Source of the DNA: JAWKSY01 sp041402125
Lineage (GTDB): Bacteria; Planctomycetota; GCA-002687715; DRQF01
Reading direction: 5' to 3'
Assembly: GCA_041402125.1 (NCBI GenBank)
Contig: JAWKSY010000004.1
Coordinates: 248,001 to 312,000, forward strand
DNA: 64,000 bases
The position numbers were made by a program, and so were the translations under genes. Each line of letters opens with the position of its first letter. The stretch's first letter is position 1. This document shows positions 49,586-59,788 of this stretch, one piece after another. The notes under the pieces are model-generated. The model was given only the letters and a program-made list of their open reading frames with translations, was not told the origin of the DNA and did no database searches.

Positions 49586-51955
49586 ATGACGATGCGGCGC
49601 CGGACCGGAATCCTGCTCGCGGCCGTGATGGCGATCGCCGGACTGGTCTGGCTCGGGCTCCGTCTCTCGTCGCGGAGTGATGAAGCGCGCATCGAGGGGC
49701 CCCCCGCGGCCGGATCGGCGGTCGAACGAGAGGAGCGGGCTCGACGCCGCGATCCATCGGCTCCCCCCACGCCCGCCGAGGCGGAGTCGACGGCGATCGA
49801 TGAGTCCGATCTCCCGCCGTCCGAGGCGAAGGCTCCCGGAGTCTTCCTCGTCCGGGTCGAGCACCATGACGGCACGCCGGCCGGCGAGGTCGAGGTGCGA
49901 CTCCTTTCGACCGGGACCGGCGAGACGATCGTCCGCACGGACGCGGAGGGCGAGGCGAAACTCCACCCGAGCGCGCGCCCGGTCATCCTCCTCGCCCGCG
50001 CGCCGGGTCTGAGGCCGATCGCGCACCGGAGCTGGGATGACGGCGGGACGACGATCGTTCTTCCTCGTTCCGAGACCGTCCGGGGTCGGCTGCTGGTCGA
50101 GGGGAAGGCGCCGGGACGACCGATCACCTTCGAGCTCGCCCCGGCGCTCGAGACCCTTGACGAGGTCGCGCGGGACATCGCGACCGGGATCTCCTCCGTC
50201 GCGCTCCAGATGCGGATCGAGGCGGACGCGGAGGGTTCGTTCCGCATCGAGGGACTCGCGCTCCCCTGGCGCGGTCGGGTCGTCATGCCTCGCGGCCTCT
50301 GGTTGATGTCGGTGGACGGTGCCACGGAGTCGTCGGAACTCCGGCTCGCGGTACGGCACCTCGACGAGCCCGTCCGGCTCGACTGCTTCGCCCAGCCGAC
50401 CGTCTCCGGACGCTGCCGCATCGGTGATCGGTTCGCAGCGGGCCTGAGCGTCGGACTGCGGCGGGCGGGAGAGCGGCGGACGATCGCCCTCGACCGATCC
50501 TCGCCGGAGGGGTCATTCACGCTGTGCCTGGCGGAATGGACCCCCGACGTCGACCTCGAACTCGAGGTGGCCGACGCGGACGGCAAGCTCCTCCTCACGC
50601 ATCGCTTTCGCATGCGCGAGGCGAACACCGACCTCGGCGAGATCGAGGTCCCGGGGCAGTTCGGCGGGAGCATCCGGGTCATGGACGAGTCCGGATCTCC
50701 GATCGCGGGGGCGATCGCCGAAGTGTCGGGGCAGATGGGCGGACCGACCGATGCGAGCGGCGAGATCCGCCTCGCACAGCTCGTTCCGCGCGGGGCGACG
50801 GCCGCCGTCTCCGCCCCGGGCCGGACGACGGTGCTCCTGCCCGCTCCCGGCGCCGATGAGGTCGCTTCGGTGACACTGGCCGCCGCCCGCACGCTGCGCG
50901 TCGTCCTCACCGAGAACGGTCGCCCCGCCGCCGGACGCGAGGTCCGGGTCTGGGAGCGACGATCAGACCCGAACCGCGCCGCCGGCCTCTCCTCGGAGGC
51001 GCACCGCCTGGTCCAAGGGTTGCTCCACGTGCGGCGCACGCCCGAGGGCGAGAGCTTCCGCATCGCGGTTACGGATCGCGAAGGCGTCGCGGTCGTGGGA
51101 GACGTGGCGCCGGGAAACGACGCCTGGGTCGACGTCCGCGGGCACGGACACCTGACGCTCTTCCAGGCCCGCGTTCCGGACGGCGGCGGCCCGACCGTCG
51201 AGGTCGCCGGAGAGCTCGTCGCGGTGACGCGACTGAGTCTCCGGGTCGTCGCGGAGGACGGACGTCCCCTCTCCGGCGCCCGTGTCCACGTGAGCCTCGC
51301 CCCCGCGCGGAACGGCGCCCCCGTCGGGACGGACGCTGACGGACGGGCCGCCGTGGATCTCCCCGCGGGGTCGACGGTCTGGCTCGATGCCCTGGCACCG
51401 GGGCACTCACGGCTCAGCTGCGAACCGCGCGCGCTGGACGGCGAGGAATGGACCCTGACGCTGCGCGCGGCACCCAGGATCGAGGTGACGATCGCCGAAC
51501 ACGACGGCCGCCCGTCCGATGCGAACCTCACCGTTTCCGGTCAGGCCCTCCCCCTCGTGGCGACCCGCGCGCGCCGGGACGGCCCGGGCCGATTCCGGAT
51601 CGTCGACGCGCCGGACGGCCCCTTCACCGTGCTGGCGATCGCGGGCCTGCGCACGTACGAACGACGGATCGACCCCGCGCTGGACGGGGAACGGGTCGTG
51701 ATCACGCTGCCCGAGCGACACGAGCTCCGCGTCGATCTGAAGGGCGACCTGACGGGAATGCAGTGGCCGAGCATCTTCGTCCTCCGAGACGGTCGCGTGC
51801 TCGGGAGCCTGCGGCCCGAGAATCCCGCGACCTCGATCGAGGCCGGGACCTACGAGGTCTACCTCGCCGAGGCCTCGCGCTGGGATCAGCCCATCGAGGG
51901 CACGCGCCGCGAGATCCGCGTCGACGGGGCGACGCGCGTCACGCTCGAGTTCTGA
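49586..51955 (+). CDS. Carboxypeptidase regulatory-like (beta-sandwich repeat) membrane-anchored protein
   Basis: A 789-residue protein with one N-terminal membrane helix (GILLAAVMAIAGLVWLGLRL) and a Pro/Ser/Glu-rich linker. A series of beta-sandwich domains follows, of the carboxypeptidase-regulatory/CNA-B type, seen as repeats like DESGSPIAGAIAEVSG, TDASGEIRLAQLVPRGATAA and AEDGRPLSGARVHVSLAP, each with the 'G.P..GA.V' and 'TD..G.....L' pattern. Such domains are usually stalks or binding modules on the cell surface. I chose the ATG at 49586. No enzymatic motif is visible. Confidence 0.85.
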   Translation: MTMRRRTGILLAAVMAIAGLVWLGLRLSSRSDEARIEGPPAAGSAVEREERARRRDPSAPPTPAEAESTAIDESDLPPSEAKAPGVFLVRVEHHDGTPAGEVEVRLLSTGTGETIVRTDAEGEAKLHPSARPVILLARAPGLRPIAHRSWDDGGTTIVLPRSETVRGRLLVEGKAPGRPITFELAPALETLDEVARDIATGISSVALQMRIEADAEGSFRIEGLALPWRGRVVMPRGLWLMSVDGATESSELRLAVRHLDEPVRLDCFAQPTVSGRCRIGDRFAAGLSVGLRRAGERRTIALDRSSPEGSFTLCLAEWTPDVDLELEVADADGKLLLTHRFRMREANTDLGEIEVPGQFGGSIRVMDESGSPIAGAIAEVSGQMGGPTDASGEIRLAQLVPRGATAAVSAPGRTTVLLPAPGADEVASVTLAAARTLRVVLTENGRPAAGREVRVWERRSDPNRAAGLSSEAHRLVQGLLHVRRTPEGESFRIAVTDREGVAVVGDVAPGNDAWVDVRGHGHLTLFQARVPDGGGPTVEVAGELVAVTRLSLRVVAEDGRPLSGARVHVSLAPARNGAPVGTDADGRAAVDLPAGSTVWLDALAPGHSRLSCEPRALDGEEWTLTLRAAPRIEVTIAEHDGRPSDANLTVSGQALPLVATRARRDGPGRFRIVDAPDGPFTVLAIAGLRTYERRIDPALDGERVVITLPERHELRVDLKGDLTGMQWPSIFVLRDGRVLGSLRPENPATSIEAGTYEVYLAEASRWDQPIEGTRREIRVDGATRVTLEF

Positions 51956-52018
51956 GATCGGACGGCCTCCCGAAGGCGCGGGAGTTATGGTGAGGCACCA
52001 CCGAACCGGGAGCCCCCG

Positions 52019-54096
52019 ATGAGATCGTTCGCGACCGTCATCGTCCTCAGCGCCCTCGCCTCCTCCTTCGTCCCCGAACGGGCGGCTGCACAAGCGCCTC
52101 AGGCGCAGCAGGATCCGCCGAGGGCGACGGGGTTCGAGACGCTGGACACCGGAGCGATCCTCGCGCCGATCGCCACTCCCGTCGGCACCTGGTCGGCGGC
52201 GGAAGGGCACGCCGCGATCGACGGAGGACACGCGAGGAGCGGCCGGCGATGCCTCCGGATCCTGGGGGGCGAGGATCGATCCGTCGAACTGCAGCTGCCC
52301 GGAGACCGCGACGGTCTCGCGTCACTCTGCTTCTCCGCCGAACGATGGACGCGTCGCGAGCCGTTCCAGCTGCGCGTCGAGGGCCTGCGGAACGAGACCT
52401 GGACCGAACTCCTCGTCGCCGACGACGAGGCCCCCGTCGGAAGGCTCGGGGCCCCCGTGCGCGTGAATCTCGATGACCGGCGAATAGAGCGCCTCCGCTT
52501 CGTCTGCACGAGCCCGTCCGACGCCGGCGCTGATCGACGACGTCCGGCTGCTCGCGAAGGGCCCGCGGAGCGTCGTCGCGGCCCGCGTCACCTCGCTCCG
52601 GTTGCCGGCGCTTCGCGGCCTCGAGTCGACGCCGCTCTCCCGGCTCCTGATCGAGGTCGACGGGACGGAGGGTGAGATCGCGCTGACCGGCGCGGACGTC
52701 GACGCGAAGACGGCATCCGGATCGCTCGACCGGCTCTCGGTGCTCTCGACGGGCTCCCGGGCCTCGATCTCGAGCGCTCGGGCCGCGACGCCCCTCGCGG
52801 ACGGCCTCGCTCTCGGCGACGCTCGAGTTCCATCGGACCTCGTCCGGTTCCGGGGATCCCTCCCCCTCGCTCCGGGAACGAACGTCCTCTGGATCGTCGG
52901 ACGGCTCCACGATGACGTCGATCTCGACGGGCGAATCGCCGTGGCCTGGAAGGAACTCCGATTCTCGGACGGCCGTCGGCTCGCCCCACGACCGGATACG
53001 GACCCGGCTCCCTCACCCTCCCGGACGGGGGTCGCGTTGCGTCGCGCCGGGGACGGCGGAGTCCACACCACGCGGATCCCGGGACTCGCCACCACGGCGA
53101 AAGGCACGCTGATCGCGGTCTACGACTTGAGACACGGCGGTGCGGGCGACCTGCCCGCCGACATCGACGTCGGGATGTCGCGCAGCGTCGACGGCGGACG
53201 CAGCTGGGAGCCGACGCGCACGATCATCGACATGGGCTCCGATCCGGATTGGCGTCAAGACGGAGTCGGGGATCCGTCGATCCTCGTCGATCGCCGCTCG
53301 AACACGATCTGGGTGGCCGCTCTCTGGAGTCACGGAGACCGCGGCTGGACGGGCTCCGGTCCCGGCCTCGAGCCCACGCAGACGGGACAGCTCGTCCTCG
53401 TGAAGAGTGAGGACGACGGCAAGACCTGGTCGCGCCCCATCAACATCACGAAGCAGGTCAAGCGCCCCGAATGGACGCTCCTCCTCCAGGGACCCGGCAA
53501 GGGCATCCGCATGAAGGACGGCACCCTCGTCTTTCCGGCGCAGTACCGGGACTCGGTCGAGAAGGGCCGGATCCCCCATTCGACGATCATCTCGAGCCGC
53601 AACGGGGGTCGGTCGTGGCGGGCCGGAACCGGCGCCCATCCGCACAGACGGAGGCGCAGGTCGTGGAGACGGAGCCGGGCCGTCCTGATGCTCAACTGCC
53701 GCTACGACCGCGGCAACCAGCGCGTTGTCATGATCTCGAGAGACCTCGGCGCGACCTGGTCCGAGCACGAGAGCTCTCGAAAGCTCCTCGTGGAGCCGGG
53801 CGCCTGCATGGCGAAGGCCTGATCGAGGTCGGCGGAGAGCTCGGCGACGCGCCCCGCGGTCACCTGATCTTCTCGAATCCCGATTCCGAGCACGCGCGAG
53901 AGGATCACCGTCAGGCGTCCCGCGACGGCGGACGGACGTGGCCGCCGGAACTCCGGATCCTGCTCGACGAGGGCCGCGGCGCCGCTATTCGTGCCTGACC
54001 ATGATCGATGACGAGACGCTGGGAATCCTCTACGAGGGGAGCCTGGCCCACCTCGTCTTCCAGCGCATCGCCCTGGCCGATCTCGACGGCCGCTGA
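52019..54096 (+). CDS. Secreted exo-sialidase-like (BNR/Asp-box) protein, frameshifted
   Basis: This is one secreted protein of about 690 residues broken by frame slips near 52530, 53630-53660, 53815 and 53910-53990. A signal peptide (VIVLSALASSFVPERAAAQ) is followed by a beta-rich N-terminal domain, then a sialidase-like propeller with RIPGLATTAKGTLIAVYD (the xRIP arginine region) and Asp-boxes SVDGGRSW, SEDDGKTW, SRNGGRSW, SRDLGATW and SRDGGRTW. The end reads ETLGILYEGSLAHLVFQRI with the stop at 54094-54096. It would cleave terminal sialic acids or related sugars outside the cell. Frame slips are probably sequence error. Confidence 0.82.
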
Positions 54097-54163
54097 CACG
54101 CCTTCGCGCCCGGTCATGCGTCGGACTGGGCGGAGGGGGGACTACTTCATGGAGCATCCAACG

Positions 54164-55151
54164 ATGAGGCGACTCTCGCCATCCTCGCCCTGGCCGCGCT
54201 CGCGGCCCTGCCGTCCTGCGCGGATCAGGATGCCCCGGCCGCCCCTCTCCGGCTCGCGAAGACGATCCCGCTCGAGGGGGTGACGGGGCGCTTCGACCAT
54301 CTGGCGCTCGACGAGAGCACCGACGTCCTCTACGTCGTGGCGCTCGGCAACGACACGCTGGAGGTCGTCGATCTCGGTCGCGGCGAGCGCACGCGGACGA
54401 TCCGGGACCTGCCCCGTCCGACCGGCATCGCCATCGATCAGCGAAGCGGACGATTCGCGGTGGCGAGCAGCGGCGACGGTCGCTGTCACATCTGGGGACG
54501 GGACCTCGGAGACCCGGTCGTCGTCGAAGGTCTCGACGACGCCGACAACCTCCGCTACGAGGCGGAGACGGAGCGCTACCTCGTCGGCTACGGAGAATCG
54601 CTCGGGATCTTCTCCGCCCTCGACGGCCGGAAGCTGGGCGCGGTGCCGCTCGGCGGGCACCCCGAGTCGTTCCAGCTCGAGCCGGGCACGGGCGCGTCTT
54701 CGTCAATGTGCCGGATCGGCGCGCCATCGTCGTGGTCGACGTGAAGGCGATGTGCGTCGCCGCAGTCTGGCCGGTCGAGGACGTCGCCGCCAACTACCCG
54801 ATGGCCCTCGACGCGAAGCAGAACCTCCTCTTCGTCGGCTGCCGTCAGCCGGCGAAGCTCCTCGTGCTGGATTCGCGCGACGGGAGCCGGCTCGAGACGC
54901 TCGACTGCGGCGGCGACGCCGACGATCTGTTCATCGACGAGACCAACGGTCGCGTCTACGTCGCCTGCGGTGAGGGCGGATCGACGTGTTCGCGCCCTTC
55001 GGGAAGATCCTCCCACACGCTCCTGCATTCGATCGAGACCGTATCCGGCGCGCGGACTGCGCTCTGGGATCCGAAGGGGCGGCGCCTCTTCCTCGCCACG
55101 CCGCGTCGCGGCGACGCGGTCGCGACGATCCGGGTCTACGAGGCGCCCTGA
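54164..55151 (+). CDS. Beta-propeller (YncE-like) lipoprotein, frameshifted
   Basis: A lipoprotein of about 330 residues. Reading across frame slips near 54182, 54697 and 54978 gives the signal ILALAALAALPSCADQD (lipobox LPSC) and repeated blades such as TGRFDHLALDESTDVLYVVA, GNDTLEVVDLGRGER, PTGIAIDQRSGRFAVASSG, DAKQNLLFVGCRQPAKLLVL and DLFIDETNGRVYVACGEGG. This is the 'D...g.lyV' pattern of YVTN/YncE seven-bladed propellers. It probably binds a ligand or partner in the periplasm. I chose the start at 54164; an ATG at 54149 is also possible. Confidence 0.75.
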
Positions 55152-55170
55152 CGGCCTCGCGGCCTCAGGA

Positions 55171-58069
55171 TCAGCGCGCGAGCGTCTCGACGACGCGGAA
55201 GCCGAGGCCGTCGTTGCAGGCCTCGGGCGTGTTTCCGACGCGGTAGGTCGCGCGCGCGACGATCGCCTGATTGAAGTAGCAGCCTCCGCGGTAGACGCGA
55301 AGCGGGTAGTTCAGGGCGATGCGCTCGCCCGTCCCCGTTCGACCGCGTGTTCGTAGGGCGCGTAGCGGTCGCGGCACCACTCCCAGACGTTGCCGTGGAC
55401 GTCGTGGAGTCCGAAGCGGTTCGGCTCGTAGCCGCCCACGCGGGCGATCGGTCCCTGGCCGTCGTCGAGGTCGTCGAAACCTCCGCCCGAGGCGCAGAAG
55501 GCCTCGCCGTAGGTGCGATCCGCGACGTTGCCGTGGCGCCCCATCTCCCGAACTGGATCGTGCGCCGAATGAAGGCCCCGGGCGATCCGGCGAGGGCGGC
55601 GTGTTCCCACTGCGCCTCGGTGGGGAGCTCCAGCCCGAGCGCCGCGCGGCCCGGTCGCACATGGTCCAGTCGACGCGCTCGACCGGAAGCCGGAGGACGT
55701 CCTCGTCGGAGATCCGGCCGCCGCTCTTCTCGGCGTTCCAGGCGCTCGGGTCCGGCTCTCCCGTCATGCGCACCCACTGTCCGCGCGTGACCTCGTACTT
55801 TCCGATCAGATAGGGATCGAGCGTCACCGGATGGACGGGAACCTCGAGCACCGATGCGAGCCGGATCGACGTTCGGGCCCGGCTCCTCACCTTCCGCCGG
55901 CGGTCGCGCACCCATCGTGAAGGTGGCGCCCGGCACGAGCACGGGGATGATCCCGGTCTCCGCCTCCACCGCAAACCGACCGTTCTCGCCGCGCACCGGA
56001 AGCGGCGCGGCCGGATCGTGCGAGAGCCAGTGGAGGAACTCCTGGAGCCCCGTCTCCGGATCGGGCCCGAGGGGAACGAGCCCGACCTGCGTCGCGATCT
56101 CGAGCCCGCCGTAGCGCGGCGAGTCCCGGACCGCGGCGACGGCCCGCGACCAGAGTTCACGGTGCCGCCCGACGGTCTCCGCCTCGATCCGCCGCGATCT
56201 CTCGAGTCGCGCCTCGATCCGGGCGATCTCACCGGTCTCGGGCGCGAGGAAGGACTCGAGGTCGGCGACGAGACGCGCGTAGGTGTCGTGCAGGAACTGG
56301 AGATCGACGTCGCCCGCGAAGGTCCAGGCCCGGTCGGCCGAGGCGATGTCGGCCTCGAGCGCCTCCTGCCACGAGCTCAGCTCCTCGAGCCGCATCCGGT
56401 CGCGCTCGTCGGGGTTCTCGATCGTCTCGCGCCACCGTCGTTCCTCGGCCATGCGCTCGCGCGCCCGGTAGAGCCAGGGGTAGGCGCGACGGCGCTGCTC
56501 CTCGGAATCGGGTTCGGCGAGGCTCCGGATGCGGGCGAGCGCGGCCCGGTGCTCGGGAAGCCGCGCGAAGAGCGGCGCGTGGCGCTCCTTCCAGTCCTCG
56601 ATCCGCGCCACGAGGTCGGGGCGGACCGGCCAGAGATCCTCGGCCTCCTCCTTCGCGTTCTCGAGGCGCTTCACGTCCGACATCCGGCGGCGCTCCTCGA
56701 GCGCGGCCGTCCTCTCGGCGAGCGCGGCGCGCTCCTTTCCGAGGGCCTCGTTCTTCGCGACGATCGCCGCGTCCTTCTGTCGTGACTCCGCCGTGATCTC
56801 GCGGTTCTTCAGCCAGAGTCCCACCGCGGCGCCGGAGACGGTCAGGAGGAGCAGGACGGCGGCGCCGGCCACGACGGGATTCCGCTGGGTGAAGCGCACC
56901 GTCCGCGTCCAGGCGCTCACCGGCCGGGCGATGATGGGCTCGTAGCGCATCACGCGCCCGAGCTCCTCCGCCAGCGCGAGTGCCGTCTGGTAGCGGCGGC
57001 CGCGGTCCTTCTCGAGCGCGGTCTCGACCACCACCGCGATGTCGGCGGGCAGCGCGGGGTTCAGGCTCCGCACGTCGGGAGCGTCGCGGGTGAGGATCGC
57101 CTGGTAGAGGCCCTCCCGCGTGGGCGCCTCGAAGGGCCGGCGGAGCGTCAGGCACTCGAAGAGCGTCGCGCCGAGGGAGTAGACGTCCGCCCGGCGGTCG
57201 AGCCGCGACGGGCTCTCGGTGATCTGCTCCGGCGACATGTAGGCCGGCGTGCCGAAGAGATCACCCGACTGCGTCAGCGTCTGGAGCCCCTCGTCGTCCG
57301 AACGCGCGAGACCGAAGTCGAGGATGACGGGGCGTCCGTCCTCGGTGAGCATGATGTTGCCGGGCTTGATGTCGCGGTGGACGACCCCGGCCTCGTGCGC
57401 CGCGTGCAGGGCCCGCGCCGCGCGCTCGAAGACGGCGAGCATGTGCCGGATCTCCTGGCGGGAGAGCGTGCTCGAGGTCGCCGCCGCCTCCTCACGCGCC
57501 CCGTCGCCGCCCTGGCCCGCCGTCGCCTCCGAGAACTCGATCGCGAAGGAGACCTCCTCCCCGGTCGACGCGTTGCGCGCCCGGTTGATCTTGTCGGCGA
57601 GCGTCTCGCCCACGACGTGCTGCATCGCGATGAAGGGGACGCCGTTGATGACCCCCGCGTCGAGTACGCCGCAGATGCCGGGATCGTTCAGTCGCGACGC
57701 CACCTCGGCCTCGCGACGGAAGCGGCGGACCGTGTCCTCGCTCCCGGGGCCGAGTCCCGAGAGGATCTTGAGCGCGACCTTGCGACCGAGACGCGTGTCC
57801 TCGGCGAGCCACACGACGCCCTGCCCGCCGCGGCCGAGCTCGCGGACGAGCGCGTAGGGCCCGAGGACCGAGTCATTCGCGAGGCGCGGCGCCGACCGCG
57901 ACCGGGAGGCGACCTCGAGGTAGGCGGCCGCGATCGCCTCGCCGTGGCGGGGCGCACGCGCGGCGTAGTGGGCGAGCGAGTCCAGCTCGCCGTCCTCCGC
58001 GTCCTCGCGGATCGAGACGAGGACCGTCTCCAGGTCCTCGTGCGTGGGTTGGTCGGACCCGCTCGTCAT
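55171..58069 (-). CDS. Membrane Ser/Thr protein kinase fused to a C-terminal SUMF1 (formylglycine-type) domain; 3' end frameshifted
   Basis: A protein of about 965 residues. The kinase domain (about 70-340) is complete: Gly loop GRGGQG (79-84), Lys in VALKIL (101), VVHRDIKPGNIML, LDFGLAR and MSPEQ. One transmembrane helix (AGAAVLLLLTVSGAAVGLWL, about 395) leads to a coiled-coil region. A SUMF1/FGE-sulfatase-like domain follows, beginning PVLVPGATFTMG and, across at least three frame slips between 55300 and 55850, reading LIGKYEVTRGQWVRMTG, LPTEAQWEHAA, GLHDVHGNVWEWC and GLGFRVVETLAR. In planctomycete kinases this domain is a ligand-sensing or effector module. The gene ends at 55171. Confidence 0.88.
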
Positions 58070-58168
58070 GTCGCGAGCATCGTGGCGCCGCGAGACTCTG
58101 TCAACGGAATCGGGCGCCGGAGCCCCGCGGTGGAAACCCGCAGCGCGTCGCGTCCGGCGCCGTCGCCC

Positions 58169-58573
58169 TCAGCGACCGAGCGCGGTGAGGGTCAGGATCA
58201 CGACGAGGTAGATCCAGTAGGCGGTGAAGACGACGTGCACCGTGGTCTCGAAGCGTCGCCCCCGCCAGAGCGCGGCCGGATACCAGAAGAGCTGGGTGAC
58301 GAGCCGGAAACCCCAGAAGGCGACGAGCCCCCAGGCGACCCGGTGGCCGAGCGGCGTCGTCCGCAGCTCCTCCGCGGAGCTGATCATCAGGAGACCCATC
58401 AGGACGCAGGTGAAGGCGATGAAGGCCGCGTGCACCGCGGCCATGTTGCGGTTGAAGAGCGTGAGCTTGGCGAAGTCCTCCCGCCAGCCGAAGTAGCGGG
58501 AGAAGCCGGTGTGCGCGAGGCCGAGGATCACGAGGCCCGTGCCGCCGATCGCGAGGTGGGTGCCGAGGTCCAT
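58169..58573 (-). CDS. Small four-helix membrane protein of unknown function
   Basis: A 134-residue protein with about four hydrophobic helices (LAIGGTGLVILGLAHTGF, AAFIAFTCVLMGLLMI, VAWGLVAFWGFRLVTQLFWY, VVFTAYWIYLVVILTLTAL). I chose the ATG at 58573 (MDLGTHL). Conserved-looking His and Tyr residues lie near the membrane faces (HTGFSRYFGW), but I recognise no family. It lies about 100 bases upstream of the kinase-SUMF1 gene, on the same strand. Confidence 0.75.
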   Translation of the reverse strand: MDLGTHLAIGGTGLVILGLAHTGFSRYFGWREDFAKLTLFNRNMAAVHAAFIAFTCVLMGLLMISSAEELRTTPLGHRVAWGLVAFWGFRLVTQLFWYPAALWRGRRFETTVHVVFTAYWIYLVVILTLTALGR

Positions 58574-58688
58574 GGGGCATCTCCGGAGACGAGGACTCCG
58601 CTCCGAGTATGGCCCCTCGGGCGGGCTCCGGGGGTGGGACCGATGGACGCACCCCGCGCGAGCCGTGCGGCGGAGGCAGGCTCCGACT

Positions 58689-59522
58689 TCAGACCTTGAG
58701 CGCGGCGTCGAGGAGGCGGAGGGCGATCTGCGGCTGGAGATTCGCCTGGGTGAAGACCGCCAGGGAGGCCTGCTGGAGGATCGACGAGCGGGTGAGCTCC
58801 GCCGTCTCCTTCGCGTAGTCGACGTCGGTGATGCGCGAGGCGGAGGCCTGGAGCTTCTCGCTCTCGGTCTGGAGCGCCTCGACCCGGTTCTCGAGCGAGA
58901 GCTGGATCGCCCCCTGCCGGCCGCGGCTCGCGTTGACCGAGTCGATCGCACCGTCGATCGCGTCCAGGGCGTCCCTCGCCCCCTCGGCGGTCGAGATGTC
59001 GAGCCCGTCGATTCCGAGGTGCGCCGAGGAGGCGTTCTCGAGGTCGACGGAGAGGACGTCGTGGAGCGCGGTGCCGTCCCCGACCTGGAGCGTCAGGAGG
59101 TCGATGTTCCCGTCGAGCAGCGGCAGAGAGTTGAAGTCGGTCGAACGGGAGAGGCTATCGACCTCCTCGCGAAAGCCGGCGAACTCGCTCTGGAGCGAGG
59201 CGCGATCCTCCTCGCCGAGCGTGCCGTTGGCGGCCTGGACCGCGAGCTCGCGCAGGCGCTGGAGGATCTCGGAGGTCTGACCGAGCGTGCCGTCGGCGAT
59301 CTGCACCAGGCTGATGCCGTCGAGACTGTTCCGCGCCGCCTGCTCGAGCCCGTTCGAGCGGGCCCGGAGCTTGTCCGCCACCGCCCAGCCGGCCGGGTCG
59401 TCCTTCCGGAGGATCTGCCCGGAGGACAGCCGCTGGAAGCTTTCGCCGACGCGGTCCGTCCAGTGGTCGTACTGGTGCTTCGCCTGGAGCGAGAACACGT
59501 TCGTGTTGATCGTGAGGGCCAG
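58689..59522 (-). CDS. fliC: Flagellin with an apparent CTG start codon
   Basis: A 277-residue flagellin, short for the family, with conserved D0/D1 ends and a small central domain. From the CTG at 59522 it reads (M)ALTINTNVFSLQAKHQY, exactly the flagellin N-terminal pattern; it continues RLSSGQILRKDDPAGWAVAD and ends SILQQASLAVFTQANLQPQI. No ATG, GTG or TTG is available upstream in frame, and a Shine-Dalgarno GAGGAGG sits 6 bases before the CTG. The first conventional start (GTG, 59498) would remove 8 conserved residues. A sigma-28-like -10 box lies 28 bases upstream. It is the only flagellar gene in the window. Confidence 0.88.
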   Translation of the reverse strand: MALTINTNVFSLQAKHQYDHWTDRVGESFQRLSSGQILRKDDPAGWAVADKLRARSNGLEQAARNSLDGISLVQIADGTLGQTSEILQRLRELAVQAANGTLGEEDRASLQSEFAGFREEVDSLSRSTDFNSLPLLDGNIDLLTLQVGDGTALHDVLSVDLENASSAHLGIDGLDISTAEGARDALDAIDGAIDSVNASRGRQGAIQLSLENRVEALQTESEKLQASASRITDVDYAKETAELTRSSILQQASLAVFTQANLQPQIALRLLDAALKV

Positions 59523-59550
59523 GGATCGCCTCCTCTCTTCGCCGCTCTCC

Positions 59551-59558
59551 TTATCGGC
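59551..59558 (-). promoter_or_regulatory. Sigma-28 (FliA)-like -10 box of the flagellin gene
   Basis: The minus strand reads GCCGATAA, the exact -10 consensus of flagellar sigma-28 promoters, 28 bases upstream of the CTG start. No good TAAA -35 element is found 11-15 bases further upstream, so this is a partial match. Confidence 0.5.
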
Positions 59559-59788
59559 ATTTCATGCAGACGCACCGCGTACGGTCGCAAGAGGGGGCGG
59601 AGACCGGGCTTCGGAGGGTCCTCTCGGAGTCTGTGAATGTATCCCCGCGTCGGCCCGAGACCGCGCGAGACGGAGTCGGGCGAGGAAGGCCGACGAGGCG
59701 TATCAAGAGAAAGATACGGCGAGGAGGCATGACGAAGCCCGGCACCGTTGCCGCCGGTCGAAGCCAGCGGGGATATCTTCACAGACTC

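Noticed and set aside
53690..54800. Minus-strand Arg-rich open frame across the sialidase end and propeller start
   Set aside because: No domain or motif is visible and the composition is typical of shadow frames; the plus-strand fragments show Asp-boxes and propeller blades.
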